Source: Gyromitra esculenta
Taxonomy: Eukaryota; Ascomycota; Pezizomycetes; Pezizales; Discinaceae
Assembly: GCA_038503075.1 (NCBI GenBank)
Contig: JBCAML010000017.1
Location: 868,001-932,000 of the forward strand
DNA length: 64,000 bases
Reading direction: 5' to 3'
Shown here: piece by piece, positions 49,071 through 60,247 of the stretch
Numbering within the stretch: the stretch's first letter is position 1
Layout of the letters: every line of letters starts with the position of its first letter
Made by a program: the position numbers and the translations under genes
The notes under the pieces: generated by a model
The model's input: only the letters and a program-made list of their open reading frames with translations
The model's database searches: none
What the model was told of the DNA's origin: nothing

Positions 49071-49299
49071 GCGGTCGGAAAATCCTCGTCCCCCAAAAAC
49101 ACACCAAAACTAGACCACTTCACGATTTTTAACAACAATAATTGGAGTAGGAAAAGGACTAGAGAGTAGATAGTTATGGACTTGTAGATTTAACGGCAAA
49201 GGTAATTTATCTATTCATTAACCGAAAATGTGGTTTTAAAAATCGCGAAGCGGCCTACTTTTGATGTGCTTTGGGGGTGGGTGAGGACTTTCCGATCGT
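49071..49299. repeat. Inverted-repeat element, about 60-bp arms
   Basis: Left arm 49071-49133 (GCGGTCGGAAAATCCTCGTC onward) and right arm 49233-49299 pair imperfectly; mismatches are largely transitions. Centre AT-rich. Probably a decayed MITE. Confidence 0.7.
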
Positions 49300-50356
49300 A
49301 TCTTGTAGGTCGATTTACTATCATTTGAGGGTTCTGTAGATTACGAAATATGCGTTGTCTTTCGATTAGTTGATATACTTGTGTTCTAGAATAGGTACCT
49401 GAAAACAAGGGTAAGACTTTGGCCAACCAAATTTTGAAGTACTGCTGCGGGGTGAATTAAAAAACGTTGCCGCCAAAAGGCATTTTCAGGTGCTCATGGT
49501 AGAGCACGAGTATATAATATTAATAAATTTTATTGCTGGGGCGCAATCTGATCAATTTATTCGGGGTTAAAAACGCGATACAAACCCATCCAGAAAAGTT
49601 GAATACCGAGTTGCTGCATTACCCCGGCTCGGTAATGCTGTAGAGTACGTTTCTTGGGAGATCATCTGCTGCTTTCGGTTGGCGCTCCACCAAAATAGGC
49701 CAAAGAAGCAACTGGTAAAGGGTTGGGCGTAACCGATGCCCCCCTCGCTTATATTAGCGCGCTGCTCTGCCTGCTCTTTCCGTGGCGCGGCATCAACAAG
49801 TTTTCCGACTGTGGAAGACTTATCCAATTACTGAAAACGATATATACGTATGATGATGATGTGATATACCGAAGCCCTGTTCGGTCCACGCTCTGACCAC
49901 TTTCTGAAGAACTCAACACACCTTATCCAATCCATTCACCAGGCAAGACAGGCAATGCACACGTCAACCCAGTTCTACGGGATGGGTGCTTTTACAGTTT
50001 CGTCACTTCGGAAACCTGTGGATGAAAACTCTTTACAGGGGTATGGAGGATGGCGTCGCCCAATTCTGGTGTGGAGCTCTCTCAGGTAGATCTGACTATC
50101 GGTCAGTTCGATGCTCACGTTGGTACGAAGAACAAGATAAAAATTTCCACTGGACATACTTGGGTATGGAGGTAAAAATCGGAACAGGCAGGGGGGCGAA
50201 TTAGGGAAAATGAAACAGATGCTCAGAAGTCAAGAACAAGGATCGCTGTCTCCTCCAAATACTTTTGAAAACCTACTACTTTTGTTGCATTGGCGCTACA
50301 AGTCTATAAACTTCCTGATAGCCGTTTGTGTTCCGATTTTTTTGCAATCTTCAGTA

Positions 50357-50539
50357 CAGTGGAGTCTCGATAGTAGCATACCCGATAATAGCATATTCTC
50401 GATAATGACATATTGTTCAATATTCCCAATGATAAATGTATGGCAAATTGGCGCCAAGATTACACTCTCCAGAAGCATATCTCGCCACCAGCATACCATT
50501 TCTCATTCCCAACCGTATGCCACTATCGAGACTCCACTG
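50357..50539. mobile_element. pogo/Fot1-like MITE
   Basis: 183 bp with terminal inverted repeats CAGTGGAGTCTCGATAGT (24 bp, one mismatch), flanked by TA. The TIR sequence and TA target match pogo-superfamily elements. No transposase frame remains. Confidence 0.88.
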
Positions 50540-51251
50540 TATATGAAAATCACTGACCAGGGTTCAAACCGTTCCGATTTTTGCCTCCATATCCGAGTAT
50601 TAGACACTTTGCGCGCTTTTGAACTAGCCCTGCTTTTAACCAATAAGAAGCTGATCTGCACCAATTAAATAACTAGAAATCGGCGCTAGATCTATTTGCA
50701 CAAAGTCTCTATTCTGCTTCATACGGCTTTGTTGTGTTGAAAAGTGAAAGTCTTCATTTACGGCATTGTGCGTTTGCCGAGGGTTTTTTCTCCCGATGGC
50801 AACGAGGGGAGCTCAGCCTGGTAGAGAATGCGCTAAATACATCGGGCACCAGAATTATAACTAATATCCTGTCCTGAGGATTGAATAAATGTTGATGCAT
50901 GTTCGGGGTGGGTCTTCTATGGGCCTTGGCTTCTGGGAATATGGGCGCGGGATCCGGGATCCGAGGACCTGGAACAACTCAATCCACGCACTTTTTCTGG
51001 ATTTCTAAATTGTAGTAGTCCTAGATATATCGTAACCAACCATAACCAGTTAACTACCGAGAATTGAAAGCCAGGTACGCCTAAGAAAAGTAACGCGCGG
51101 TAAAGCTCACTTCTTTTTGTTTATCGGTCAGTGGATGCCTTCCCGTAAAAATTAGAAGACTTCAGAGTAGTAAAGTGGACTGAGGCACACCAGACAACCG
51201 ATCTGACAACTTCATGATGTAGAATCATGGCAAGGGGTTCCCACCCCCCTT

Positions 51252-51385
51252 CTACTTGTTAGCAGGCATACGAACCAGAAAACATGGGGAGTGTGGCTTT
51301 GTACGCTGCGGCATTAGGCACAGATTCCGTGGCATACAAAGCCACACCCCCATGTTTTCTGGTTCGTATGCCTGCTGACAAGTAG
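51252..51385. repeat. Hairpin MITE family A, copy 1
   Basis: Near-perfect 50-bp arms starting CTACTTGTTAGCAGGCATAC and continuing through GGCTTTGTA, with a ~32-bp loop around GCTGCGGCATTAGGCAC. Copies 2 and 3 are at 52331 and 57701. Confidence 0.85.
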
Positions 51386-51527
51386 ATATCTGAAGTCCTT
51401 CAAATACCTGGGAGGGAAATGATATGTCGTGGCAACCAGAAACCACGCCAGAAGAGAGGTTACCTATGCTGGTTCTACGGTCGCAATTCTTCAAATAACG
51501 AGGTTTCTTTACAGGGTTGTTACTAGT

Positions 51528-51601
51528 ACTAGGGGTAGGGGTATGACGATGGTAAAGAACGGAAAATCCTGGCGTTCCATCTCCACATCCCTACCCCTAG
51601 T
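51528..51601. repeat. CTAGGGGTAGGGG inverted-repeat element, copy 1
   Basis: Ends ACTAGGGGTAGGGGTATGAC and its inverted partner CCCTACCCCTAGT; 74 bp in all. Related ends occur at 59400 and 62992-63088. Confidence 0.75.
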
Positions 51602-52330
51602 ATAGCCTTGTGTATTGGAAGATATCTGCTAATTTTCACAATTTTCCTGTGAGAAAGTATTATTAGTAATCATCGAACTCGGTACTATTACTGTTAATAG
51701 ATCTAGAGTTTAGGTTTAGATTCTGGCTTTCGTTTGTTTGAACTACTTTGGCCTTGAATCTAGATTTTACGGGAAGGCATCCAGTCTCACCCAATTAGGC
51801 CTTGCAGATAACCTGGCGGGATCCTCATAACTGCGGAAATTTGTATTCTAATATGTATCGTATAAATTTAGTTCTGCTTGCTATCGAAAGCCGTGGCTGT
51901 GTGGTTGGTCCCAAGAACCAGCCTGGACTTGCAGCCTTCTTTCTTGGCATATAATTCTGGGGAACATGGTTAATGCTGGAGTTTACCAATCATTTGCTTC
52001 TTATTGCCGAGGCACAAATATTTTCTATTAAATTTGTTTATTAGAGGGTTCTGTTACATTCGAGTCGCCGCGCAGACTATAGGCAGCTCGCAAGTATACA
52101 ACTATTAAAACTGTGAAAGTCGTCTTATGAGAATTTTCTTGGGATGTTTGAGAATAAGGGTGAATTGAAGCGTGATTTGACAACTGTACTAGGTTTGAAC
52201 TATTCTAGGCGTGGGGCGCCTTTCTAGAGATAACACATCTACGAGTATATATGTAGCAGCAAACAAGATCTTGCTAAGAGATTAATACATGGAAGCAAAC
52301 AAGAAGATGTTCAAAAGAGGTTACCCATAT

Positions 52331-52459
52331 ACTCCTCTTCCAGAACAAGGACCCGGAAACAGTGATGTGTGGCTTTAAGGCCAATGACATCGGGCACGGT
52401 TGCCTAGAATACAAAGCCACGCCCAATGTTTCCGGGATCTTTTCCTGGAAGACAAGTAA
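52331..52459. repeat. Hairpin MITE family A, copy 2 (diverged)
   Basis: Arms CTTCCAGAACAAGGACCCGG to GTGTGGCTTT and an inverted counterpart ending GGAAGACAAGTAA. The loop CATCGGGCACGG matches the loop of the other copies. Confidence 0.7.
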
Positions 52460-52942
52460 TCAGCCAATGGCTAGCACCAGCCACCAACTGGAACGCAAAT
52501 CTCGGAGGAAGAAATCCCATTAGGACCGGTAGGTTAGTTAGTTTCTATCCAACTAGAAACTTGAATAAGATTTTCCAGCAGGTGGCAGATATTAGCTGTT
52601 GGTTAATCAAGCATGGGATCGCGCAAATATAGATTATCATGGCTCTATTTAATGGGAGAATGATTTGCAAATATTTTCATCTATAAAACAGCAATCAAAC
52701 AAAGTAGCAAACTGCTATTACGTGTTACTCTTTCACATACCCTTTCAAAATTGCTATGGAAACTAGGGTCTTGGTCCATGTTTAGCAGCGTGTCGTGAGA
52801 TTTTGGAACTATAGTTTGTCAAATGTGTTCAAAATCACCCGCTCAATGTTTGTAGTCAACTTAGACTGATTCTGAAAATGGTAGGAGTGGCATCATCAGC
52901 AAGAACAGAATACTGCCTTTGTAAAAATATGGATTGGTTACT

Positions 52943-53078
52943 GCCTCTGTGACCTCTGTGTCGCCTCTGTGGCCACTGCAGACTCTATTTGGTGAGAAAG
53001 TAAAATTTTATTGGAAATTGTTAAAGAGAAATATTGTGTACTGTGGAGAGCACAGAGATGACACAGAGGTCACAGAGG
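52943..53078. repeat. Inverted repeat of CCTCTGTGACCTCTGTG type
   Basis: GCCTCTGTGACCTCTGTGTC on the left arm (52943-52972) and its inverted form at 53051-53078. Each arm is itself a tandem of CTCTGTG units. Confidence 0.7.
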
Positions 53079-53480
53079 CTATAGAGACTATATAGGCTAC
53101 AGACGAATGTTGAAATTTTTTGCTAATGATTTGGACTCGTATGGTCACACGTAAACAACATAGGTCTAAATGCCAAAGCCCGACACAATTTAGTATACGG
53201 GTTATGGAGTGATCATTTAAATTGGCAAAAAGTACCTTTGTAAAAATCGGTGGGTATAGATTAGGTCTCGTGGGCAGAGTCTCTTTAACATCAGTAAAAA
53301 GTTTGGATTTCCACCATGTGGCAGCCCATTGGCACCCAGCCCTCCTGGGCAAGTTTTTTTTTTTTTTGAAATTCTTCATTATTTATCGGAAACATTGAAT
53401 ATTTCGGTATCCTTCTTACCTAAATGAGGCCATGAAAAATCCTTACAAACTATGTAGAAAGTATACTGAAGAAGAAAGTA

Positions 53481-56400
53481 CTAATGTAACCTCTTCAGGT
53501 TCTCTATTAAACTCCTGGCCTCATCAATCCCGATCCCCAGGGCATTAACCTTTTTACCAACACCGGTAATAACTTTCTGAGCATCATCGTCCTCCAGTTC
53601 TAGAAAGAGCTCGATAAAGTCGCCATCGACGAATCTGAAGGGTTCCTCTGAGCTTCGACTAGGAGCGCAATACGCCCGAAAACGATTGAAGTCAAGGCCT
53701 CCTACACCTTTAACTACTTTAGCCATGTTTGCTTGGAGTTTCATGAGTAAGTCTAGATAAGCGGAGTCAATCTCCCCTAGGAGGTAGATAGATCCATCAA
53801 CCTGGTTATGATTGTTAGAAATATCCTTAATAAATTTAAAAGAAATGGGTAATCCGTGGGGTTATACTGTCGCAAAATAAGCCTTTGGTTGAACTGTACT
53901 ACCTGGTAGTATCTGCTCGTCCACTATCCATGAAGCATTATTAGCGATCCGCTGAAGCAAGCTCACCATGAAAACGAAACTACATTTCTTTTACCTTTCC
54001 TAATTCTGTTGATCAGTTCTCCAATTCGCATGTCTCCCACCAACTGTAGCCGTCTTTTATCCTCTTCTGTCACCCCATTCACGTCTCTTCTCCAAATTGA
54101 CATATTACCCTCTGCGTCGCCACTAATCACCGTATCCTTATCCCACATTTCGACTGCTGTAGTCCAAAGAGTCTGGTAGATTCGTGCAACCTCTTCTAAA
54201 CGGTCATTCGCACCGTTTTCACCTCTGATATACTGTAATAATGAGGGACCTTTCATGAGATCTCCAATGGCTATGATGTTACCGCGTACGCCAAGATCAA
54301 TCGGTACACTGTGCGCACGATAACCTGCTACCTTGACAATTTGAGGCTTCAGCGGAGTTGGGTATTCCCAAGAATATATTTCAACCTGCCATGTTTCAAA
54401 TTAGTCGTTACAATAGTGGTAAAATGGGTAACCAAAATCATAGTAACCAACTAACCGTCTTATTCAATGCTGCAATAATCTTACCATCCACCATGTCCAA
54501 TCCTTTGCATGTACCTCTGATCACCAACTCAGAAGCCATCCTAAGCCTTTTGTCCTCACTAAGTTCAAAAACAACAATTCTTCCTTTGGTGCTTTCGTCT
54601 TTGTCCTCGTCCTGATACCCAGTACCGACTACAAACCTCTCGGAAAACGTCCCATCTCCATTGCTAAGCTCTGTACACAAAAGGCTTTCGACCAGCTCTG
54701 TCTCTTGGAGTTCAAATGAATCAATAAGACCAAACATGACTTCATCTACAAGCCTTATATAACATCTGAATTGCTCGTCGCCGGTGGTTTTATCAACGTG
54801 TAAATTAATTGTAACAACGCCGAAGACATGGCGACCCTTCGAGTGTGCTACACGGCGGACAACATCGCCAATAGGAAGTGTTCGCACATGAGTGGCACGC
54901 TGAGGGTCTACTATGGCAAGCTTAAGGTCTTCTTCGCTTGCGACAACAATAGCATTAGGGAACCCCTCAGCGTTAAATGAAGTAACGTGGGTCGCCCTAT
55001 CAGCAGTGACAGCTGAATATGCGATTCGGCCGTCGGAACCATATATGAGACTTGGATGATCACATGTTGCGAATACATTGACTAGACCATCCGGGCGAGG
55101 AATGGGCTGAAAGTAAACCGGTTGGGTGCCCAAAACAATGCTCTTCTTCTGCGTCAATAAGCAATTCATCTCGTTTACTGCGAATGTAAATAAAGTACCA
55201 TCGCCCATTGCTACTAATAATGTCGGCGGTTGACCCTCCAGTATGTTCGCAAGCAAGAGTGACCTCGGAACAGTGACATTTTCCGTACCCACCAAAAATT
55301 CTTCCGATAGAGTTCCTAGGGTTGGGAGAGCGAGGACCGAAACTGCTGATATTGTCCATTGCCCTATGATGCAGACTTTCGAAGGAGCAGGAGGTATGGT
55401 AAGACACGCGATCTCCTTATTAAATAATCGCTTACCAATTTGCTTGAAATCCAACCTTAGATCAGCAACACAAACTAATGATCCGCCGAGAACATAAATA
55501 AGTGTATCAGCGTTTGCGCTGGCCATGTTTATGTTGAGCTCAGCGGTGAGGCTCATTTCTGATATAACGGTTCCGGACTCCGTATCGACAAGCAATGCAC
55601 CAGAGGGTGTGACTTGAAGTAACATGCTGCCAGCAACATTTCTGGCAATAAGAGTTTTCTCCGTAAGGGAAAATCCCTTAAACTCATCTAACTCTTCTAC
55701 GTTACCCTCTGGATCAAACTTAAATACTCGGGTCTCATCTATGAATGAAACTAAAAGAACATCGTCAAAGCTAACTAACACATTAGTTCCGTTCTTCCTA
55801 AAACCATATAACCAACTCACTTGCTTGCCGGAGTAGATTTAATTCCCCAGAGACCACGTATGCCAGCCATCTCTCCAAGTAGCCCTAGATCCTCTAACCC
55901 CACCCCACTTCTCATGCTTCGTAAACCCCCCTCCTGAAATCCGCCGCTAGCAGAGACAATTCTCATATGACCAGATGAGTATTGGTGTTGCTGATCTTCT
56001 GAACCCGAATAATTCATATCTAGGACCCTGAAATCTGTGACAGGCGCCAAATTCGTAAAGGTTTGAATTATTTGTGTCTTCGGCTTCTCGGGAGAGAGAC
56101 GCACAAGTTGAGAGTCACCGCTATGGGAGCCGATGAATACGTGTCCATTATCAAGGTACACCAGTCGATTTGGAATGGATATCTGTTTCTGTCAAACGAG
56201 TGCAATGGAATGGTGATGTGTATAGCATCATTACCTGCCCAATTTCTTCCACCTTAATTCCCTGAACTTTGTCTCGTACTAGCTCCAAGAACAGAATGTG
56301 CAGTTTCCCTTGCTCATCTCCCAAAAGATATCTCTGCGCATCAATCATCCCCCAGGCTACAAAGACCGAAACCTGATGCAAAACTTGCTTTAACGGACTA

Positions 56401-57277
56401 GCAGGCTCAAGGCTGAAATAATAGACCATTTGCGCTCCAAGGACAAGAAGCCCGCCGCCAATAAGACCCGGAACCGGGATGAGCATTCTAGGCTCAGCCT
56501 CCAAGTCGGTAGCCTTCATGTGCCATTCACTGAACCCCGTCCCATTATGGGTTATTGCATATGTTTTCATCCTCACTTCTGGTGGATTAGTGTTGTACAG
56601 AACAGCTAGTACTGGTTCTTTCGTTCCATAAAGGAATGCCATATCCAAAACGTCAAGCTCTGAAAACCTAATTGGGCTTGGGATGCCTAATCCCCTTGGT
56701 GCTTCGACCTCGGCGGATTTCGTGGATTTCCTTAGCTTACTCTTTTTGGATATTTGTGTTAGGGGTATCGAAAGAAATGTCCCTTGGTAGACGTGTAATC
56801 CTAGCAACCTTCCTCCGGGATCAGCCAGATATAGGGGCCCACATTTAGTACCGCGGAGAAATCTATCAGAAATATCACAAGCAGTTTGTACATTCCGAAC
56901 CTTGTTCCGGGTAGGGTCCCAAGCAACGGTGAAATAGTAATTGTTATCCGTAGCTACAAATAAGTGATCCGTAGATGCATCCATAGGACGCAGTGTGAGA
57001 AGCGCAATTATCCGACCGTATACCGGGAATTTCCACTTCAGCAAAAGGCCATCACCTTCAAACGAATAGATTTCAACTCGAGTGGATTTCCTGCATCAGG
57101 TCAGATAAAAGCCTCAGGGATCGTACTATAGAGTAAGATATTCATCATTAGTTTGTGGAGAAGCGGGAGGGGGTAAACTAACGCGACAATAAGCGACTTC
57201 TCGTCTGGAGATAGGAAGTTTGCCTTAATGGCATGTCGCACGCTGCTTGCCTTGTGGATTGATGCAAGATAGGCCAT
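53481..57277 (-). CDS. DDB1: DNA damage-binding protein 1 (DDB1), CUL4 E3 ligase adaptor
   Basis: Seven exons: 57277-57183, 57090-56235, 56182-55821, 55770-54456, 54385-53995, 53902-53868, 53801-53481; 1124 aa (human DDB1 1140). Three beta-propellers plus a C-terminal helical domain: IVAKSTRLEIYS-like strand, VYLDNGHVFIGSHSGDSQLV, GIRGLWGIKS, DETRVFKFDPEGN, and near the end FVDGDFIELFLELEDDDAQK and NLKRLH. It links substrate receptors to Cullin 4; in Neurospora DDB1/DIM-8 is needed for H3K9 methylation and DNA methylation. The exon 3/4 intron is only 50 nt (55771-55820), with branch-like ACTAAT; this acceptor, not an earlier TTTTAG that would leave a 23-nt intron, lines up with the family. 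Exon 6 is 33 nt plus a split codon and is the least certain part. Confidence 0.93.
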
Positions 57278-57856
57278 GCTAGAGAGGTTGATGTGGCGCA
57301 GATGGACAAGGTCACTGGGAAATGAGGGCTGATGGAAGACAGAGGGGTAACCGCTTCATGTAGACAGATAAAGGAGATATTGTTGGGGGTGGTCTCTATG
57401 ACGATAGTGTTGATAATCCAGACCCGCTAGCCGCTCGGCGTGTTCCGCATATGGAGCGCATATTGCGTGTAATGACATTGCTTGTTTAATACAATTAGTG
57501 TATGCGACTCTGCCCTACATTCCCAGCCACAGCGAGGCGCGGTCGCCAGAACGAACAAAGTCTACAAATAGATAACCTGGCTCTGCTATGCTAGGGCCTG
57601 GATGCGATTGAGAAATTAGTTGGGCGTGAAATGAAAATAAATTGCTGAAAAATGCATAGATACAGCAGCACCCAAGGAAATCGAAGATACACATGTAATT
57701 GTTACTCAGCATAGGAACCAGCTCTCTATGCTGCGACATTGGGCACGTATTTCGTAGCATACAATGCCACCCACCCGTTCTCTGGTTCATACCCTGAATA
57801 CCAAGGGGTTAGGTAGTTTTACGAGGTTCTAAAAATGCTTTGTTTTGAAACAAATT
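57278..57856. other. DDB1 upstream region and HIBADH 3' flank
   Basis: Holds the DDB1 promoter (both genes are on the minus strand) and a decayed family A repeat at 57701-57806. Confidence 0.6.
57701..57806. repeat. Hairpin MITE family A, copy 3 (left arm shortened)
   Basis: The loop GCTGCGACATTGGGCAC and right arm (ATACAATGCCACCCACCCGT onward) match copy 1; the left arm is cut down to TCAGCATAGGAACCAG. Confidence 0.7.
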
Positions 57857-59144
57857 TCAGCGGGCTTCTTTCCCTTCATCACCACCAAGCCATCTGTATA
57901 CAACAGAGAAATCTTTCCCCACACACCTGTCGTCAACCTCGACAGATTCATACACCGCTCTGGCCTTCTCTCCCATCTCAAGCTTTGCTCCAACTTCCTC
58001 GGCAGCCTTGATGGCAAGCTTCAGATCCTTCTTCATCAATGAAATCCCGAAACCACCCTTAAACCCTTTCGCAGCGTTATCAACCGGGTTATTGACTTCA
58101 CTGCTCCAGCATCTCCCCGATGAGACATTAATGAGGGTTTTTAGGACCATTCTATCGAGGCCTAACTTGACACCAAGATTCATGGCCTCGGCTGTTGCAA
58201 TATTACTGATTGCCAGGAGGTAGTTGTTCGATAGTTTTGCTGCTAACCCTGAGCCTGGAGGGCCACAATGGAGTACCCGACTACCCATGAGCGATAAAGT
58301 TGGGGTAACTGACGGAAGAATTGATGCGCAGGATCCAACCATAAATGTTAAGGTCCCCGCTTGAGCACCAACGACTCCTCCGGAAACAGGAGCATCCACA
58401 AACTCAGCATTCAAAAAGGTGGATTCTCGAATAGAGTTCCCCACATCGAGGGAAGTTGCAATATCAATAGTTGAGCAATCGATAAACAATCTTGGTTTGT
58501 CCAAAATAGCTGTTGAAGCAGTAGAGAGTATGGTATCAAAGACATTTTTGACATGGCGAGGCTCAGGAAGCATAGTGATGATTGTTTCCTGGAGAGTAAC
58601 TCGATGGGTTTGATTAGCTTCGTTGTCAAAAAATGGGAAATTGAAAAATAGTGGACAGAATAGATATATCGGTAGATTCAGAGGATTGGCTTTGATGTAT
58701 TGAATAGTAAAATCATGAACAGAAACCCCGAAAATGAAGTTCCCGGCTTAGAATTATCATCAATGGAACATACTCATCAGAAAATGGCAAACCGCATAAG
58801 GTAGTATGATTGAGCGAAGTAAGGTTTCAACAGTAAGATGTACAAAAACTTACGCTTTTTTCCACAACTTCTTCAACGCTGCTCGCTATAAGCACGCGGC
58901 TCGAAATAGCTTTTAGGTCCTCAAGAAACATGTTTGTAGCTCTTTCGTTGACGTCATAAATTACAATTGTATCCTGTGTGGGTATCTTGGTGCGAAGGGT
59001 TTTCGCCATAGGGTAGCCCATCTGGCCAAGACCTAGAAAACCCCATGTTGTATGTGAATTGGTGGATGTGGAAAATCTTTTTAAGTGGCAAGCGGTGATA
59101 GAGCGTGATAGAGAAGAGCGGAGTAAGTTCATGATGAGTTTCAT
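57857..59144 (-). CDS. 3-hydroxyisobutyrate dehydrogenase, mitochondrial (valine catabolism)
   Basis: Two exons, 59144-58854 and 58588-57857, over a 265-bp intron; 340 aa. The N-terminus MNLLRSSLSRSITACHLKRF is basic and hydroxylated, as in matrix presequences. The NAD-binding motif is GFLGLGQMGYPMAK. The family blocks TIITMLPEPRHV, FIDCSTIDIATS, FVDAPVSGGVVGAQAGTLTF and GSGLAAKLSNNYLLA (with the catalytic Lys) follow. The C-terminal LMKKDLKLAIKAAEEVG is conserved. It oxidises 3-hydroxyisobutyrate to methylmalonate semialdehyde. Three in-frame ATGs compete: 59171, 59144 and 59132. The middle one has the better purine at -3; the first would only lengthen the presequence by nine residues. Confidence 0.92.
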
Positions 59145-59492
59145 TACAACATGAAGTAGGCAACTAACCATGTAGGTATGGCAGTCACAAAACGAAAAGA
59201 AAGCCGTGGAAAATAGTTCGAAGGCTTGGGTTGAAATGGATTTGCTGTCTTGGCATACCGTTGGTTACCGCTTACAGCCGGGACTTGATGTCAGAAGAAT
59301 TAGTCACGTCGCTAGACCAAAGAAGTCACTAGCGGATTCAAAAGGTATCAGGGGCCGGAAACCCCAACCCATGCAAGGGAGGTTCTAAACCCAAATTTGC
59401 TAGGGGTAGGGGTATGAAGATGGAAGAGAGAAAGAGAAAACGTTTTCAATGCCAGCCAACCTTAATGGATGCCAGCACCGCGGTGAAACCTT
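59145..59492. other. HIBADH upstream region
   Basis: Promoter side of the HIBADH gene. A CTAGGGGTAGGGGTATGAAG end (59400 onward) lies here, one end of the family seen at 51528. Confidence 0.55.
59400..59424. repeat. CTAGGGGTAGGGG family, single end
   Basis: CTAGGGGTAGGGGTATGAAG followed by ATGG, close to the left end of copy 1 (51528). Its partner could be the inverted end at 63067-63088, which would make a 3.7-kb unit, or be lost. Confidence 0.5.
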
Positions 59493-59790
59493 TGACTTAG
59501 ACCTGGAGAAAACCTTTAAAATGCCAGTCACCCCCAAATATAACCAAAGACACGGTGGAACCTCTGACTTAGACATGCGCCCGCCCCTAACACCAGAGCA
59601 GGCAAGAGCGCTCTCCCCAATCAGGGCTAGTATTGGGCAGGGTAACCTGCTCGGCAAAATCTCGCCCAGCAGCTCCCCCCGCTGCTGCCCCCCCGCTGCC
59701 CCAGGCACTCCAGTATTTTAGGGAAATATTCTGAGGATTTTATTTCATATAATTAAATAGAAATAACAATACTACATACATATTAAACAG

Positions 59791-60096
59791 GTGTGCACAT
59801 GCAGTTCCCCCAGGGAGATGGTGGTTGTTTTGGGCTGTAAGCGAAGCCCAGGGTTCACAGCAACCAAGCATGAGAAGTCACTCGATTTTGATACTTCAAC
59901 CCAAATAGCATCGATTTTAGGTGTTCCAGTAGCAATTCGTTTAAAAAAACCAGATAGGGTTATAGATATATGTTTATATTTGATACCTAGAGAGTTACCT
60001 GGATATATACATGCAGTAGTGACTTTAGGTTCGGTATTGGCGAGAATTTGCTGGGTAGTAACCACAAAATTCTGCCAATTCAAGCAATATCTGTAA
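59791..60096 (+). other. Short open frame inside the long-arm element
   Basis: A 101-codon frame, SLDFDTSTQIASILGVPVAI and LKKPDRVIDICLYLIPRELP, overlapping the left arm's inner end. Its composition is protein-like rather than repeat-like and it might be a captured exon. I do not recognise the family. Confidence 0.35.
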
Positions 60097-60247
60097 CAGC
60101 AACACGACCAAATATCAAATCCACAAACCACAAATTAATTTAGTAGAATCAGTGCATTAATTAGAAGAAAGAAAAACTTGAATAGCTAATAATTAGAGCC
60201 CTACAATTGTCAATCTGCCTACCTACTTGCCTACCTGCCTACCTGCC

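Larger units (their letters stand above)
51132..51783. mobile_element. Element bounded by a perfect 19-bp inverted repeat, with two nested insertions
   Basis: TGGATGCCTTCCCGTAAAA at 51132-51150 recurs inverted at 51765-51783. Inside are two other inverted-repeat elements, 51252-51385 and 51528-51601. No coding capacity seen. No clear target-site duplication. Confidence 0.65.
46334..53480. other. Gene-free, transposon-rich island
   Basis: About 7.1 kb. The left edge is the upstream region of the zinc-ribbon gene. The rest has no frame with a recognisable product and is dominated by miniature inverted-repeat elements, listed separately, some nested. The frames at 48247-48639, 49567-49827 and 50210-50668 overlap or adjoin such elements; I do not support them as genes. 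Confidence 0.7.

Noticed and set aside
55798..55820. 23-nt GTGAGT...TTTTAG intron in DDB1
   Set aside because: Shorter than credible fungal introns; the 50-nt alternative has a branch-like motif and better family alignment.
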